From Acidimicrobiaceae bacterium (GTDB lineage: Bacteria > Actinomycetota > Acidimicrobiia > Acidimicrobiales > Poriferisodalaceae): a stretch of DNA of 64,000 bases. Position numbers and translations under genes: made by a program. Below are positions 7,251-15,446 of the stretch, piece by piece (positions within the stretch are counted from its first letter, which is position 1; every line of letters starts with the position of its first letter). The stretch is taken from positions 158,103 to 222,102 of the forward strand of contig CAJJCB010000017.1 in assembly GCA_905182565.1 (NCBI GenBank), read 5' to 3'. The notes beneath the pieces were generated by a model. The model searched no databases. It was not told the origin of the DNA and saw only the letters and a program-made list of their open reading frames with translations.

Positions 7251-10200
7251 TTATATCCGTGCCCCGCTTACTAAGTTGTGCTCGTCACCAATACTGGTAT
7301 CACCGTCATCAGTGAGCAGAGCTACTTCGTTAAGTCCTAAAGCAGAACGGAGCTGGTCAGCATTAAGGTCACTTATCGAGCTGGACTTAGGCAACACCAT
7401 ATCGGCTATCTTTCGCTTACCTTGAACTACTTCTTCTACCCTCTCATCGACAGTACCTGGACAGATAAGCCGATGGCAGATAACAGTTTTATCTTGACCA
7501 ATGCGCCATACACGATCTCTGGCTTGGTCTTCAACAGCTGGGTTCCACCAACGGTCGTATAACACTACATGGCTAGCTGCCGTCAGGTTAAGTCCCGTAC
7601 CTCCGGCTTTAAGCGAGAGTACTAAAGCGCCCCGTCCTTTACCTTTTTGAAATGTATCAACAATTTTGTCTCGGGCTGTCCTTCCGAGTCCGCCATGATA
7701 ACAGTCGACATTGGTTCCAGTTCGCTCACTCAGGTACTTCGAAAGACGTTCGCCCCAAGTGGCAAAGTGAGTAAATATCAATACTCGTTCTTCTGCAGCG
7801 AACACCGTATCGACGATCTCATCCAGTCGAGTCAGCTTTCCACTTCGTCCAGCAAGGCTCTTGTCGGTGTCATCAGGCTGATAGTTTAAGGGATGATTGC
7901 AGATTTGTTTAAGTGCGGTTATAGCTGCGAGGACTGCGCCCTTACGGGCTTTCTTGGTGTTTATGCTCTCTGCAGTTTCTAGAACGAGCTTGTCGAGCAC
8001 AGCTTGATATAGACCAACTTGTTCTGGGGTCATCGTACAATGCGCAAGTTCGTCGATACGGTCTGGTAACTCAGCGGCAATAGAAGGCTCCGACTTGGTT
8101 CGTCGGAAAACCAATACACCGTTAAGTGCATGAAGTGCTGATTCTGCGGCCGCTTTGGTATCGCTCAATTGATTCAATTGAGCGATGAACTGTGGTCGAC
8201 CTCCTACTAGTCCAGGATTACAGAAGTCCATTATTGCCCAAAGATCACCTAACCCATTTTCGATAGGGGTCCCGGTCAAAGCGATTCGAACCCTTGATTT
8301 AAGTAAACGAAGCTGGCGAGCGGTTTCACTCGTATGGTTTTTGATTACTTGTGCTTCATCAAGTATCACTCGATCCCAAGGCGTTTTCGACAACTGAGAA
8401 ATATCGCGAACAGCCGTTCCATAAGTGGTAATTACAAGGTCTGCACGACCGATTTCCTCATCAAGCGAATCGCCCGATGATCTATTCGCACCATGGTGAA
8501 CCATCACTTTGAGGTGAGGAGTGAAACGTCGGGCTTCGGAAGCCCAGTTTCCGACTACGGCCGGTGGAGCGATTACTAGAGCCGAACCCTCCGTTTTTTT
8601 CATACCAATCTGAGCCAAAATCGTTGGGGTTTTGCCGAGCCCCATGTCTAGTGCTAAGCAGCCACCTAGGCCCGCACCGTCTAAAAATTTAAGCCAGGTT
8701 AAAGCTTCAGCTTGATAGCTACGAAGTTCACCATTGAAGAACTTTGGTCGCGTTTCAATGGCAGTTGGAATATCAGAAGCTGCTCTCAAAAGACCTGCAG
8801 CCCAACTAGTACCGGCGAGACTAACGCCACCGGTTACATCTCCACCTTCTAGACCTAACGCGTGTCGGAGCATCTCGGCTCCGGTTAATGCAGTTGTCGC
8901 CGAACGCTCAGCTAGGGCTGCTGCAGCTTCTGCAAGGTCGGCGTGGTTCAACGCAACCCACTTGCCTCGAGATTGGACAAGAGGACGAGCCTGTAGGGCT
9001 AACCTTTGAACATCTGCCGCAGTCAACTCTACATCACCGAACATAGCGGTCCAACTCACTGCGGTGAGTTGTTGGGCTCCGACGAGGCTGTCGTTGTCAT
9101 CGGCTGTGAGCCGGAGCGCAGCGGCCGGTCGGCGGCGTGAAAGAGAGGGCACCCGAACTTCGAAACCAGCTGATTCAAGCGCTGGCCCGGTAACTGACAT
9201 CAGTTCCCAGGCTTCGTCTTGAGTAAGAACGACCTCTCCCCTACGGCGACCGCCCGGGCGCAGCAGCGCTGGTAGTAAGCGCTCCATCCTTGCCAGTTGT
9301 CCCTTGACTTCTGTCCGGCGGGTGTTTGAGCCGCTGACGAGAGCGACCTCGACTGGGTCAAGATGATTATCTGGGCCCGGAGAAAGTACTTTGAGGTGCC
9401 AAGTTCCGGCCTCATCTGGCTCATCAAGCTGGACTGCCAACGCATACTTCGCGACCGCAGTGACCGGCCTTGCCCATTGATCAAGATTTCGCGCCAAATC
9501 AGAACCGGCAGGCACTGCTGCTTGGAATTGCTGACCTGCAAGACGGGCTAAAAATGCCGCCGAAAGCTCTTCTTTAGTTGTGGGTTCAATCGGCGCTGCA
9601 GGAACGTCTAGTCGTTGGGCTGCGGTTGCGACAATTGCATTAACCATGCCACCCAGTGCTGACTGAACTAGGGCTCGCGCGTCAGGTCCGGGGTCTGCAG
9701 CACTTACTGCTCCAGGTAATGAGTCTGCAAAGCTCTTCAATTTTTCTTGGCTAATGATTCCGGGCATCCATTGCACAGCAAAGTCGCCCTTATCACCGCG
9801 ATTTTTCTTGTTTCTGCGTTTTCGTATCCGTTGGAGGCGAGGTACGGTTCGGCCCTGGGCTACAAGTTCAACGGCTGCTATAGCTACAAGACTCAGCCAA
9901 CGAGCACTCATCCCGAGTGGGTCGCCTGATAGTTCCGGTTCGACATCAGTCGCTGATAGCTCTTCAGGATCGAGAAGGTCTTCAGGTATGAAGAATTTCC
10001 GCTGTGTCAGTTCTTCGCTGGGTGTCTTCACAAGCGGCACTAGCCAACCTAGGACATCGGTAACCTCAGCACTCAGGGCGGGCGCCTTAATTTCAGACGA
10101 AATAGCTACCGGACGACTATTCTTCCAGGCGCTTTTAGGAGCTCCGGTTGCAAGTAGCCGATCCATAACCTGTTCCGTTGATTCTGGCTCGTTATTACAA

Positions 10201-10661
10201 CCTGCAGCCCAGGCGATAATCTTTCCAGACGCCCAGGAAAGTTGAAGTTGGCAAGGCTCTGCTTCCCCGGTAACCACGTCCGGTTCAGATGGACCGACTA
10301 TGGAAACGGCAGGCTCGTCTTCAAGCGATGCGCCAGTAAGTCGCTGGAATGCCATCGCTAACGTATTGAGTTCGGCTTCGAAATCATTTACTACCTGATC
10401 CCGAGTGCTGCCTTTAATTTGCTGAACCGCAAGTAATTTATCTTCTGCATCTTCAAGTAAGTCGAGTAGGACCTTTTGCCACCTCGGTAAATCTGATTTC
10501 AAAGCGTCTAATTGAGCTGTGGTGATGTATGCCTCTGCTTCAGCGCGAACTAGAACTGCAAACTTCTCCCAAGACAGGCTCGACGAAGTCACCTGAGTGG
10601 TACGACCGTTAGAGTCGCTTCGGGTTGAATCGCCTTCTGTTTTATCCACAATATTTTGCAC
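7251..10661 (-). CDS. SNF2/HepA-family DEAD/H helicase-like ATPase
   Basis: A 1136-residue SNF2-family DNA translocase. Seen: a long N-terminal region (about 600 residues, SNF2-associated type), then motif I DMGLGKT, motif Ia VIAPPAVVGNW, motif II DEAQ in VILDEAQVIKN, motif III ALTGTPIENGLGDLW, and the helicase C domain ending SLKAGGTGLNLTAASHVVLYDRWWNPAVEDQARDRVWRIGQ. Such proteins remodel protein-DNA or RNA polymerase complexes; the exact target is unknown. No SWIM zinc-finger gene is adjacent, although many relatives have one. The start is GTG at 10661, with GGAG about 8 bases upstream. A GC-rich hairpin lies in its leader (10715-10730). Confidence 0.93.
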   Translation of the reverse strand: MQNIVDKTEGDSTRSDSNGRTTQVTSSSLSWEKFAVLVRAEAEAYITTAQLDALKSDLPRWQKVLLDLLEDAEDKLLAVQQIKGSTRDQVVNDFEAELNTLAMAFQRLTGASLEDEPAVSIVGPSEPDVVTGEAEPCQLQLSWASGKIIAWAAGCNNEPESTEQVMDRLLATGAPKSAWKNSRPVAISSEIKAPALSAEVTDVLGWLVPLVKTPSEELTQRKFFIPEDLLDPEELSATDVEPELSGDPLGMSARWLSLVAIAAVELVAQGRTVPRLQRIRKRRNKKNRGDKGDFAVQWMPGIISQEKLKSFADSLPGAVSAADPGPDARALVQSALGGMVNAIVATAAQRLDVPAAPIEPTTKEELSAAFLARLAGQQFQAAVPAGSDLARNLDQWARPVTAVAKYALAVQLDEPDEAGTWHLKVLSPGPDNHLDPVEVALVSGSNTRRTEVKGQLARMERLLPALLRPGGRRRGEVVLTQDEAWELMSVTGPALESAGFEVRVPSLSRRRPAAALRLTADDNDSLVGAQQLTAVSWTAMFGDVELTAADVQRLALQARPLVQSRGKWVALNHADLAEAAAALAERSATTALTGAEMLRHALGLEGGDVTGGVSLAGTSWAAGLLRAASDIPTAIETRPKFFNGELRSYQAEALTWLKFLDGAGLGGCLALDMGLGKTPTILAQIGMKKTEGSALVIAPPAVVGNWASEARRFTPHLKVMVHHGANRSSGDSLDEEIGRADLVITTYGTAVRDISQLSKTPWDRVILDEAQVIKNHTSETARQLRLLKSRVRIALTGTPIENGLGDLWAIMDFCNPGLVGGRPQFIAQLNQLSDTKAAAESALHALNGVLVFRRTKSEPSIAAELPDRIDELAHCTMTPEQVGLYQAVLDKLVLETAESINTKKARKGAVLAAITALKQICNHPLNYQPDDTDKSLAGRSGKLTRLDEIVDTVFAAEERVLIFTHFATWGERLSKYLSERTGTNVDCYHGGLGRTARDKIVDTFQKGKGRGALVLSLKAGGTGLNLTAASHVVLYDRWWNPAVEDQARDRVWRIGQDKTVICHRLICPGTVDERVEEVVQGKRKIADMVLPKSSSISDLNADQLRSALGLNEVALLTDDGDTSIGDEHNLVSGARI

Positions 10662-10714
10662 CGACGGTGCTCCAATCCCCTACCGCACAGACTCAGGCGT
10701 TCGGGACTATCTCC

Positions 10715-10730
10715 CGGTGGATCACCACCG
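10715..10730. repeat. GC-rich hairpin in the helicase leader
   Basis: CGGTGG (10715-10720) and CCACCG (10725-10730) form a perfect 6-bp stem with an ATCA loop. On the - strand it lies about 55 bases upstream of the GTG start of the SNF2 gene. No poly-T follows on either strand. It could affect the mRNA leader. Apart from this hairpin, the 292-base gap between the helicase and proS shows nothing clear. Confidence 0.35.
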
Positions 10731-10953
10731 ATAACTCGCCAAATAAATTTAACTTTCCAGTTCTTAGTCGCACGAAACAGAAAATCAAATAAACGCAGTT
10801 GCTCGAAAGCTGATACACACGAACCGAGCAGACTTCACTATATATGAGAACGGTTGGGTTGACACGAATTACAGTCAGTGATCTGCTCTACTGCGTTGAT
10901 TCGATTAGTCGTTGGATAACCGAAATGCTGAATTTCTGCTCTAGTGTGTGGGG

Positions 10954-12660
10954 ATGCGCTGGTCCCAAAGCTTTATCCCGACACTCAGAGATGCACCAGC
11001 TGACGCTGAAGCAGTAAGTCACAAGCTGTTAGTCAGAGGTGGTTATATTCGCCAATTACATTCGGGCCACTACAGCCTGCTTCCATTGGGTTTAAAAGTA
11101 CACAATAAGGTGGCGAACATCGTTCGAAAAGAGATGGACGCAATTGGAGGGCAAGAGTTTCTGCTACCAGCAATGCACCCAGCTACCATCTGGCAGCAAA
11201 GCGGACGGTGGGACGTGATGGGCGACGAAATGTTCCGCTTGAAGGATCGAAGCGGTGTCGATCTAGCGCTCGGCATGACTCACGAGGAAATTTTCTCAAC
11301 ATTAGGCATTGAGCTAAAGTCGTACAAAGAACTACCTCAAACCTGGTACCAAATTCAGACAAAATTTCGCGATGAACCTCGGCCGAAAAGTGGCCTTTTG
11401 CGAGTTCGAGAATTTGCTATGAAAGATTCTTACAGCTTTGATCTTGACCAAGCGGGGCTCGACAAGTCTTTCACATTGCACCATGATGCCTACGTTAAAA
11501 TATTTGACCAGCTGGGAATTATCGCATTACCTGTCCAAGCATCATCTGGGTCGATGGGCGGCTCAGCCAGTATCGAATTCATGGTTCCTTCTCCAGCTGG
11601 CGAAGACGATGTCATTCGCTGCTCAAGTTGCGACTATCGGGCTAATGTAGAACGAGGAACATCTGCTCTTGAGGCTACCGATGATAAACCGGGACCAGAT
11701 GCACCGTTCCGTATCGCCACTCCAGGTATCCGAACAATTAGCGCTCTCGCTGCTATTTACGACGATGCCCCAGCTTCGCGACAAATAAAAACTTTAGTAG
11801 TAGTAATTGATGATGTGGTCAGTTTGGTTCTACTTCGCGGAGACCATCAATTAAATAACCAAAAATTACAAGACTCCGCATCGGCAATTAACGTCCGGCC
11901 TGCCGACCCAGAGGAGATAATTGCAGCTCTTGGAGCTTCGCCAGGAAGCCTCGGCGCCGTTGGAGTAACCGACCTGCCGATTTACGCTGACCATGGACTA
12001 AACGGACGAACCAACATGACTACGGGTTCGAACGAAGATGATTGGCATTTGGGGGGCGTGGACATAAGTCGAGATATCGAAATAAGTGCATGGCATGACC
12101 TACGAGAAGTTGCGGCAGGAGAGAAATGCATCGAATGCAACGCGGAACTTGAAATTATTCGCTGCATAGAGGCAGGGCACATATTCAAACTTGGTCAGAA
12201 ATACTCTCACGCTATGGGTATTTCGGTGCTCGATGAAAACGGTCGCGCTGTCGCCCCTGTAATGGGCAGCTATGGAATTGGTATAGGGAGAGCTGTAGCT
12301 GCGATTGCCGAGAATTGCCACGATGATAAGGGCTTAATTTGGCCACCGTCTGTTGCCCCATTCACCGTGGTCATTACGTTACTTAACATAGATCAGGCTG
12401 ATTCTATAACTGTAAGCGAAGCCCTTTATAAAGGCCTAACAGACACAGGAGTAGAGGTTATCTTAGACGACCGCAAGGCACGGCCTGGAGTCAAGTTTGC
12501 AGATTCCGAGCTATTGGGAATCCCGATTCGAGTCACAGTTGGCTCTAAAGGTCTTTCGAACGGCACAGTAGAAATTACACTTAGAAAGTCAAACGAGACC
12601 TCGGAAATTAATGTAGATGAGGCACTTCCATACTTGCTTAACCTTATAGCTACTTATTAA
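10954..12660 (+). CDS. proS: Prolyl-tRNA synthetase
   Basis: A 568-residue class II aminoacyl-tRNA synthetase that charges tRNA-Pro. It is the bacterial type with the editing insertion, near the length of E. coli ProS (572). Seen: MRWSQSFIPTLRDAPADAE at the N terminus, motif 1 region GGQEFLLPAMHP, motif 2 FRDEPRPKSGLLRVREFAMKDSYSF, an insertion domain between about residues 225 and 390, motif 3 GSYGIGIGRAVAAIAE, and the anticodon-binding domain at the end. ATG 10954 fits the family N terminus; GTG 10948 is an alternative. A hairpin with a T-rich tail follows the stop. Confidence 0.95.
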   Translation: MRWSQSFIPTLRDAPADAEAVSHKLLVRGGYIRQLHSGHYSLLPLGLKVHNKVANIVRKEMDAIGGQEFLLPAMHPATIWQQSGRWDVMGDEMFRLKDRSGVDLALGMTHEEIFSTLGIELKSYKELPQTWYQIQTKFRDEPRPKSGLLRVREFAMKDSYSFDLDQAGLDKSFTLHHDAYVKIFDQLGIIALPVQASSGSMGGSASIEFMVPSPAGEDDVIRCSSCDYRANVERGTSALEATDDKPGPDAPFRIATPGIRTISALAAIYDDAPASRQIKTLVVVIDDVVSLVLLRGDHQLNNQKLQDSASAINVRPADPEEIIAALGASPGSLGAVGVTDLPIYADHGLNGRTNMTTGSNEDDWHLGGVDISRDIEISAWHDLREVAAGEKCIECNAELEIIRCIEAGHIFKLGQKYSHAMGISVLDENGRAVAPVMGSYGIGIGRAVAAIAENCHDDKGLIWPPSVAPFTVVITLLNIDQADSITVSEALYKGLTDTGVEVILDDRKARPGVKFADSELLGIPIRVTVGSKGLSNGTVEITLRKSNETSEINVDEALPYLLNLIATY

Positions 12661-12724
12661 CTGTTTATTAGCTTCTCCCGTGATAGACTGTAGCGCTACT
12701 GGTTATGTATTTAATTTCTATTTC

Positions 12725-12752
12725 AACTGGCTAAACCTGCCAGTTTTCTTTG
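12725..12752 (+). terminator. Probable Rho-independent terminator after proS
   Basis: AACTGGC (12725-12731) and GCCAGTT (12739-12745) form a perfect 7-bp stem with a 7-base loop, followed by a pyrimidine-rich tail (TTTTCTTT). It lies 65 bases after the proS stop and 45 bases before the corrinoid-protein gene, so it would separate the housekeeping gene from the methyl-transfer operon. Confidence 0.6.
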
Positions 12753-12796
12753 AAGGTGACCGAGCTTGTGTGAGGTCATAGTCCGGGGGTAGGTGC

Positions 12797-13513
12797 ATGA
12801 GCGAGGAACTCGAGCAGACAGAAGTTCCTGATGATTTAGATCTTTCCTCGTTGGGTGACCAGGACCTGGTACTTCAAATGCATGACGACCTATATGACGG
12901 CATGGCTGATGAGATCAGGGAAGGCACGGAGATCTTACTTAGTCGAAACTGGACTCCCGACGCCGTATTGGGCGAGGCCTTAGTGGAGGGTATGCGAATT
13001 GTTGGGGTTGATTTTCGTGACGGGATATTATTCGTTCCAGAAGTACTGCTAGCTGCTAATGCCATGAAGAGCGGCATGGCAATATTGCGGCCGCTCCTCG
13101 CTGAAACCGGAGCGAAGCCAATAGGGAAAGTCGTGATAGGTACTGTAAAGGGCGATATTCACGATATCGGAAAAAACCTTGTCGGCATGATGCTCGAAGG
13201 AGCTGGATTTGAAGTAATTGATTTGGGAATCAACACGGACGTCGACGAGTACATAGCGGCTCTTTTAGAGCATCAACCGGACATACTGGGATTGTCAGCG
13301 CTACTGACCACAACTATGCCTTATATGAAGGTAGTAATTGATACTTTGATCCAAAAAGGTATGAGAGACGATTACATCATCCTGGTAGGAGGAGCACCGC
13401 TAAATCAAGAATTCGGAGACGCAATAGGGGCAGATGCTTACTGTCGCGATGCTGCAGTAGCGTCCGAAACGGCTTTGCATTTTGTTCAGGAAAAATACAA
13501 GACGGCATCTTGA
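12797..13513 (+). CDS. Corrinoid (B12-binding) methyl-carrier protein, MtbC/MttC type
   Basis: A 238-residue methyl carrier that accepts a methyl group from a substrate methyltransferase onto its cobalt and passes it on. Seen: an N-terminal helical cap (about residues 25-105, B12-binding-2 type) and the Rossmann B12 domain with VKGDIHDIGKN. Asp120, His122 and Gly125 form the DxHxxG lower-ligand motif, followed by GLSALLTTTM (SxL) and LVGGAP. It is the first gene of a tightly packed + strand cluster with DUF1638, a methyl-THF methyltransferase, a reactivating ferredoxin and an MttB-like enzyme. The 3' end overlaps the next start by 4 bases. The natural partner is probably the MttB-like enzyme at 17495. 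Confidence 0.93.
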   Translation: MSEELEQTEVPDDLDLSSLGDQDLVLQMHDDLYDGMADEIREGTEILLSRNWTPDAVLGEALVEGMRIVGVDFRDGILFVPEVLLAANAMKSGMAILRPLLAETGAKPIGKVVIGTVKGDIHDIGKNLVGMMLEGAGFEVIDLGINTDVDEYIAALLEHQPDILGLSALLTTTMPYMKVVIDTLIQKGMRDDYIILVGGAPLNQEFGDAIGADAYCRDAAVASETALHFVQEKYKTAS

Positions 13514-14142
13514 ACTCTCGGCGGTTATTGATAATTGCGTGTGGCGCCCTCGCCACCGAATTGAAGGCCATTGTCGAGGCGAACCGCTTTCAAGGAATAG
13601 ACATTGAACATTTGCCCTCGAGCCTTCACAACTCGCCCGACCTGATACCGGCTGCGGTCGAACGTAAGCTAGTCGTTGCGGTCAAAAACTATGATCACGT
13701 GTTAATTGGCTATGCCGACTGCGGTACAGGTGGTCGCTTAGATGAGGTCTGTCGCCGATTCGGTGTTGAGCGTTTGCCTGGAGCGCATTGCTATGAACTT
13801 TACGCTGGTAAAAGTGTATTTGCCGCGTTAGCTGAAGAGGAGCCTGGGACTTTCTATCTAACTGACTATTTAGCGAAACATTTTCAACGACTAGTAGTTG
13901 AAGGGTTGAAATTACGAGAGCACTCCATGCTCCGACCCTTGATCTTTAATAATTACAAAAGAGTTTTATATTTACCGCAAACTTGTGACGAACTAATTCG
14001 CCAAAAAGCAGTATCGGCAGCCCAATTTTTGCAGTTGCCACTAACGGTGCGGCCAGCGAGTTACGGAGACCTTTCCGTTCGTATCAATCATTTTTCAAAT
14101 TCCCATTTAGAACCATCAGCGAGGAGAGGTGATAGTGACTGA
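13510..14142 (+). CDS. DUF1638 protein in the corrinoid cluster
   Basis: A 210-residue protein with the DUF1638 signature: LLIIACGALATELKAIV at the N terminus, a conserved YADCGTGGRLDEVCRRFGVERLPGAHCYELYAG block (residues 54-86), and FYLTDYLAKHF. Conserved Cys and His residues suggest metal or cofactor binding. The family has no assigned activity that I know of but recurs beside corrinoid methyltransferases. The start is TTG at 13510, sharing TTGA with the previous stop, a classic coupled overlap. It overlaps the next gene by 8 bases. A role in corrinoid handling or reactivation is inferred from context only. Confidence 0.85.
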   Translation: MNSRRLLIIACGALATELKAIVEANRFQGIDIEHLPSSLHNSPDLIPAAVERKLVVAVKNYDHVLIGYADCGTGGRLDEVCRRFGVERLPGAHCYELYAGKSVFAALAEEEPGTFYLTDYLAKHFQRLVVEGLKLREHSMLRPLIFNNYKRVLYLPQTCDELIRQKAVSAAQFLQLPLTVRPASYGDLSVRINHFSNSHLEPSARRGDSD

Positions 14143-14482
14143 ACATATTCGGCGACGAAAACGACACGAACTAGTTGTTATACGATGGCGTGACATTCCT
14201 GCTCAGGTCATTGCGACGACAGGAGAAAACAAAGCCACCATTATCTTGCCAGGTCGGTTCCAAGATGCGATCGACAAAGCCGCTGGCAGAGGCAAGGTAA
14301 CAGACGCGAACTCTTATGTTGCGCAATGGGATCGCGATGTCTATCCCTTGCATGATAGTGACCTTGAACAAGTGGCAAAGGCTTTCGCTGAAGGCTTAGA
14401 AGCGGATTTCGGTAACGAAAGGCTAGCTAGGTTAGTGGCTTCATCTGGCTATGAAGATTCAGAATGTTCAGAAGTGAATTAA
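14135..14482 (+). CDS. 'Virulence factor' domain (PF13769-like) small protein
   Basis: A 115-residue protein. Seen: HELVVIRWRDIPAQVIATTGENKATIILPGRFQDAIDKAA, then DANSYVAQWDRDVYP, the pattern of the small family named Virulence_fact. That name comes from an old association and says nothing about activity here. GTG 14135 is preferred because GAGGAG lies 8 bases before it; GTG 14129 is in frame but too close to the ribosome site. It overlaps the DUF1638 stop and is followed 46 bases later by the methyl-THF methyltransferase. Placement among corrinoid genes suggests an accessory part of methyl transfer. Confidence 0.75.
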   Translation: MTEHIRRRKRHELVVIRWRDIPAQVIATTGENKATIILPGRFQDAIDKAAGRGKVTDANSYVAQWDRDVYPLHDSDLEQVAKAFAEGLEADFGNERLARLVASSGYEDSECSEVN

Positions 14483-14528
14483 GAGGCTTTGACTATGGGT
14501 ACCCAAACCAATTTATGGATAGGTGATT

Positions 14529-15437
14529 GTGACTGACACTGTTATTAGCTCAGGAAGCCGAGAGGTTGTGATCGGCGCCGGTCGTCCTTTCGTAATGATT
14601 GGTGAGCGAATAAATCCGACCGGCAGGAAACTGCTAGCTGAAGAAATGAAGGAAGGCAACTTCTCACGCGTCGCTGCAGATGCACTGGCACAAGTCGCAG
14701 CTGGTGCACACATGTTGGATATAAACGCTGGTATTCCTCTTGCTGATGAACCAGCGCTGCTAGCCGAAGCTATAAAAACTGTGCAATCGGTTACTACAGT
14801 GCCATTATCTATCGATTCGTCAATCATCGAAGCTCTTGAAGCTGGGCTAGCGGTATACCAGGGCAAACCTCTCATTAATTCCGTGACTGGTGAAACTGAT
14901 GTTTTGAACCGCATTCTTCCTCTCGTTGCTAGATCAGGAGCGGCGGTTGTTGCTATCTCGAATGATGAGACAGGAATTAGTGAGGACCCTGACGTTCGTT
15001 TCGAGGTCGCAAAGAAAATAGTTTTAGCTGCTAACGATTTTGGCATTCCGACTGCCGACGTGGTGGTTGACCCTTTAGTAATGCCAATCGGAGCTATGAG
15101 TAGCGCCGGTAGACAGGTCCAAGCACTAGTGCGTCGCCTCAGTGACGAGCTAAAGGTCAACACAACCTGTGGAGCGTCCAACGTCAGCTTCGGACTTCCT
15201 AATCGTCATATCGTAACCGGAACTTTTCTTGCGATCGCTATGGGCGCAGGGCTTACTTCAGCGATTATGAATCCCTTGCATCCCGAAGCTAGATCGGCAG
15301 TGATGGCAGCCGACGTTCTTCTTGGCAACGATGCGAATTGCGCCTCCTGGATAAAGCAATATAGGCCAGCGCAGAGTGATTTACCGAACCGTGGACGCTC
15401 AAGGACAGGGCGCCGTTCTCGCCCAGATAGTCAATAG
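14529..15437 (+). CDS. Methyltetrahydrofolate:corrinoid methyltransferase (MtgA-like, pterin-binding domain)
   Basis: A 302-residue pterin-binding TIM barrel of the MtgA/AcsE/MetH-pterin family. It exchanges a methyl group between the corrinoid protein and tetrahydrofolate; in a catabolic pathway it makes 5-methyl-THF. Seen: FVMIGERINPTGRKLLAEEM, AGAHMLDINAGIPLADEP, VPLSIDSS, PLINSVTGE, DVVVDPLVMPIG, and TTCGASNVSFGLPNR. All match the family. GTG 14529 is preferred by alignment and by analogy with the preceding gene; GTG 14523 is in frame. It ends 9 bases before the ferredoxin/ASKHA gene. Confidence 0.9.
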   Translation: MTDTVISSGSREVVIGAGRPFVMIGERINPTGRKLLAEEMKEGNFSRVAADALAQVAAGAHMLDINAGIPLADEPALLAEAIKTVQSVTTVPLSIDSSIIEALEAGLAVYQGKPLINSVTGETDVLNRILPLVARSGAAVVAISNDETGISEDPDVRFEVAKKIVLAANDFGIPTADVVVDPLVMPIGAMSSAGRQVQALVRRLSDELKVNTTCGASNVSFGLPNRHIVTGTFLAIAMGAGLTSAIMNPLHPEARSAVMAADVLLGNDANCASWIKQYRPAQSDLPNRGRSRTGRRSRPDSQ

Positions 15438-15446
15438 GCGATCATC

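Noticed and set aside
9754..10245. 163-codon + strand frame opposite the SNF2 gene
   Set aside because: It lies wholly antisense to a well-supported coding region and has low-complexity, non-family sequence.
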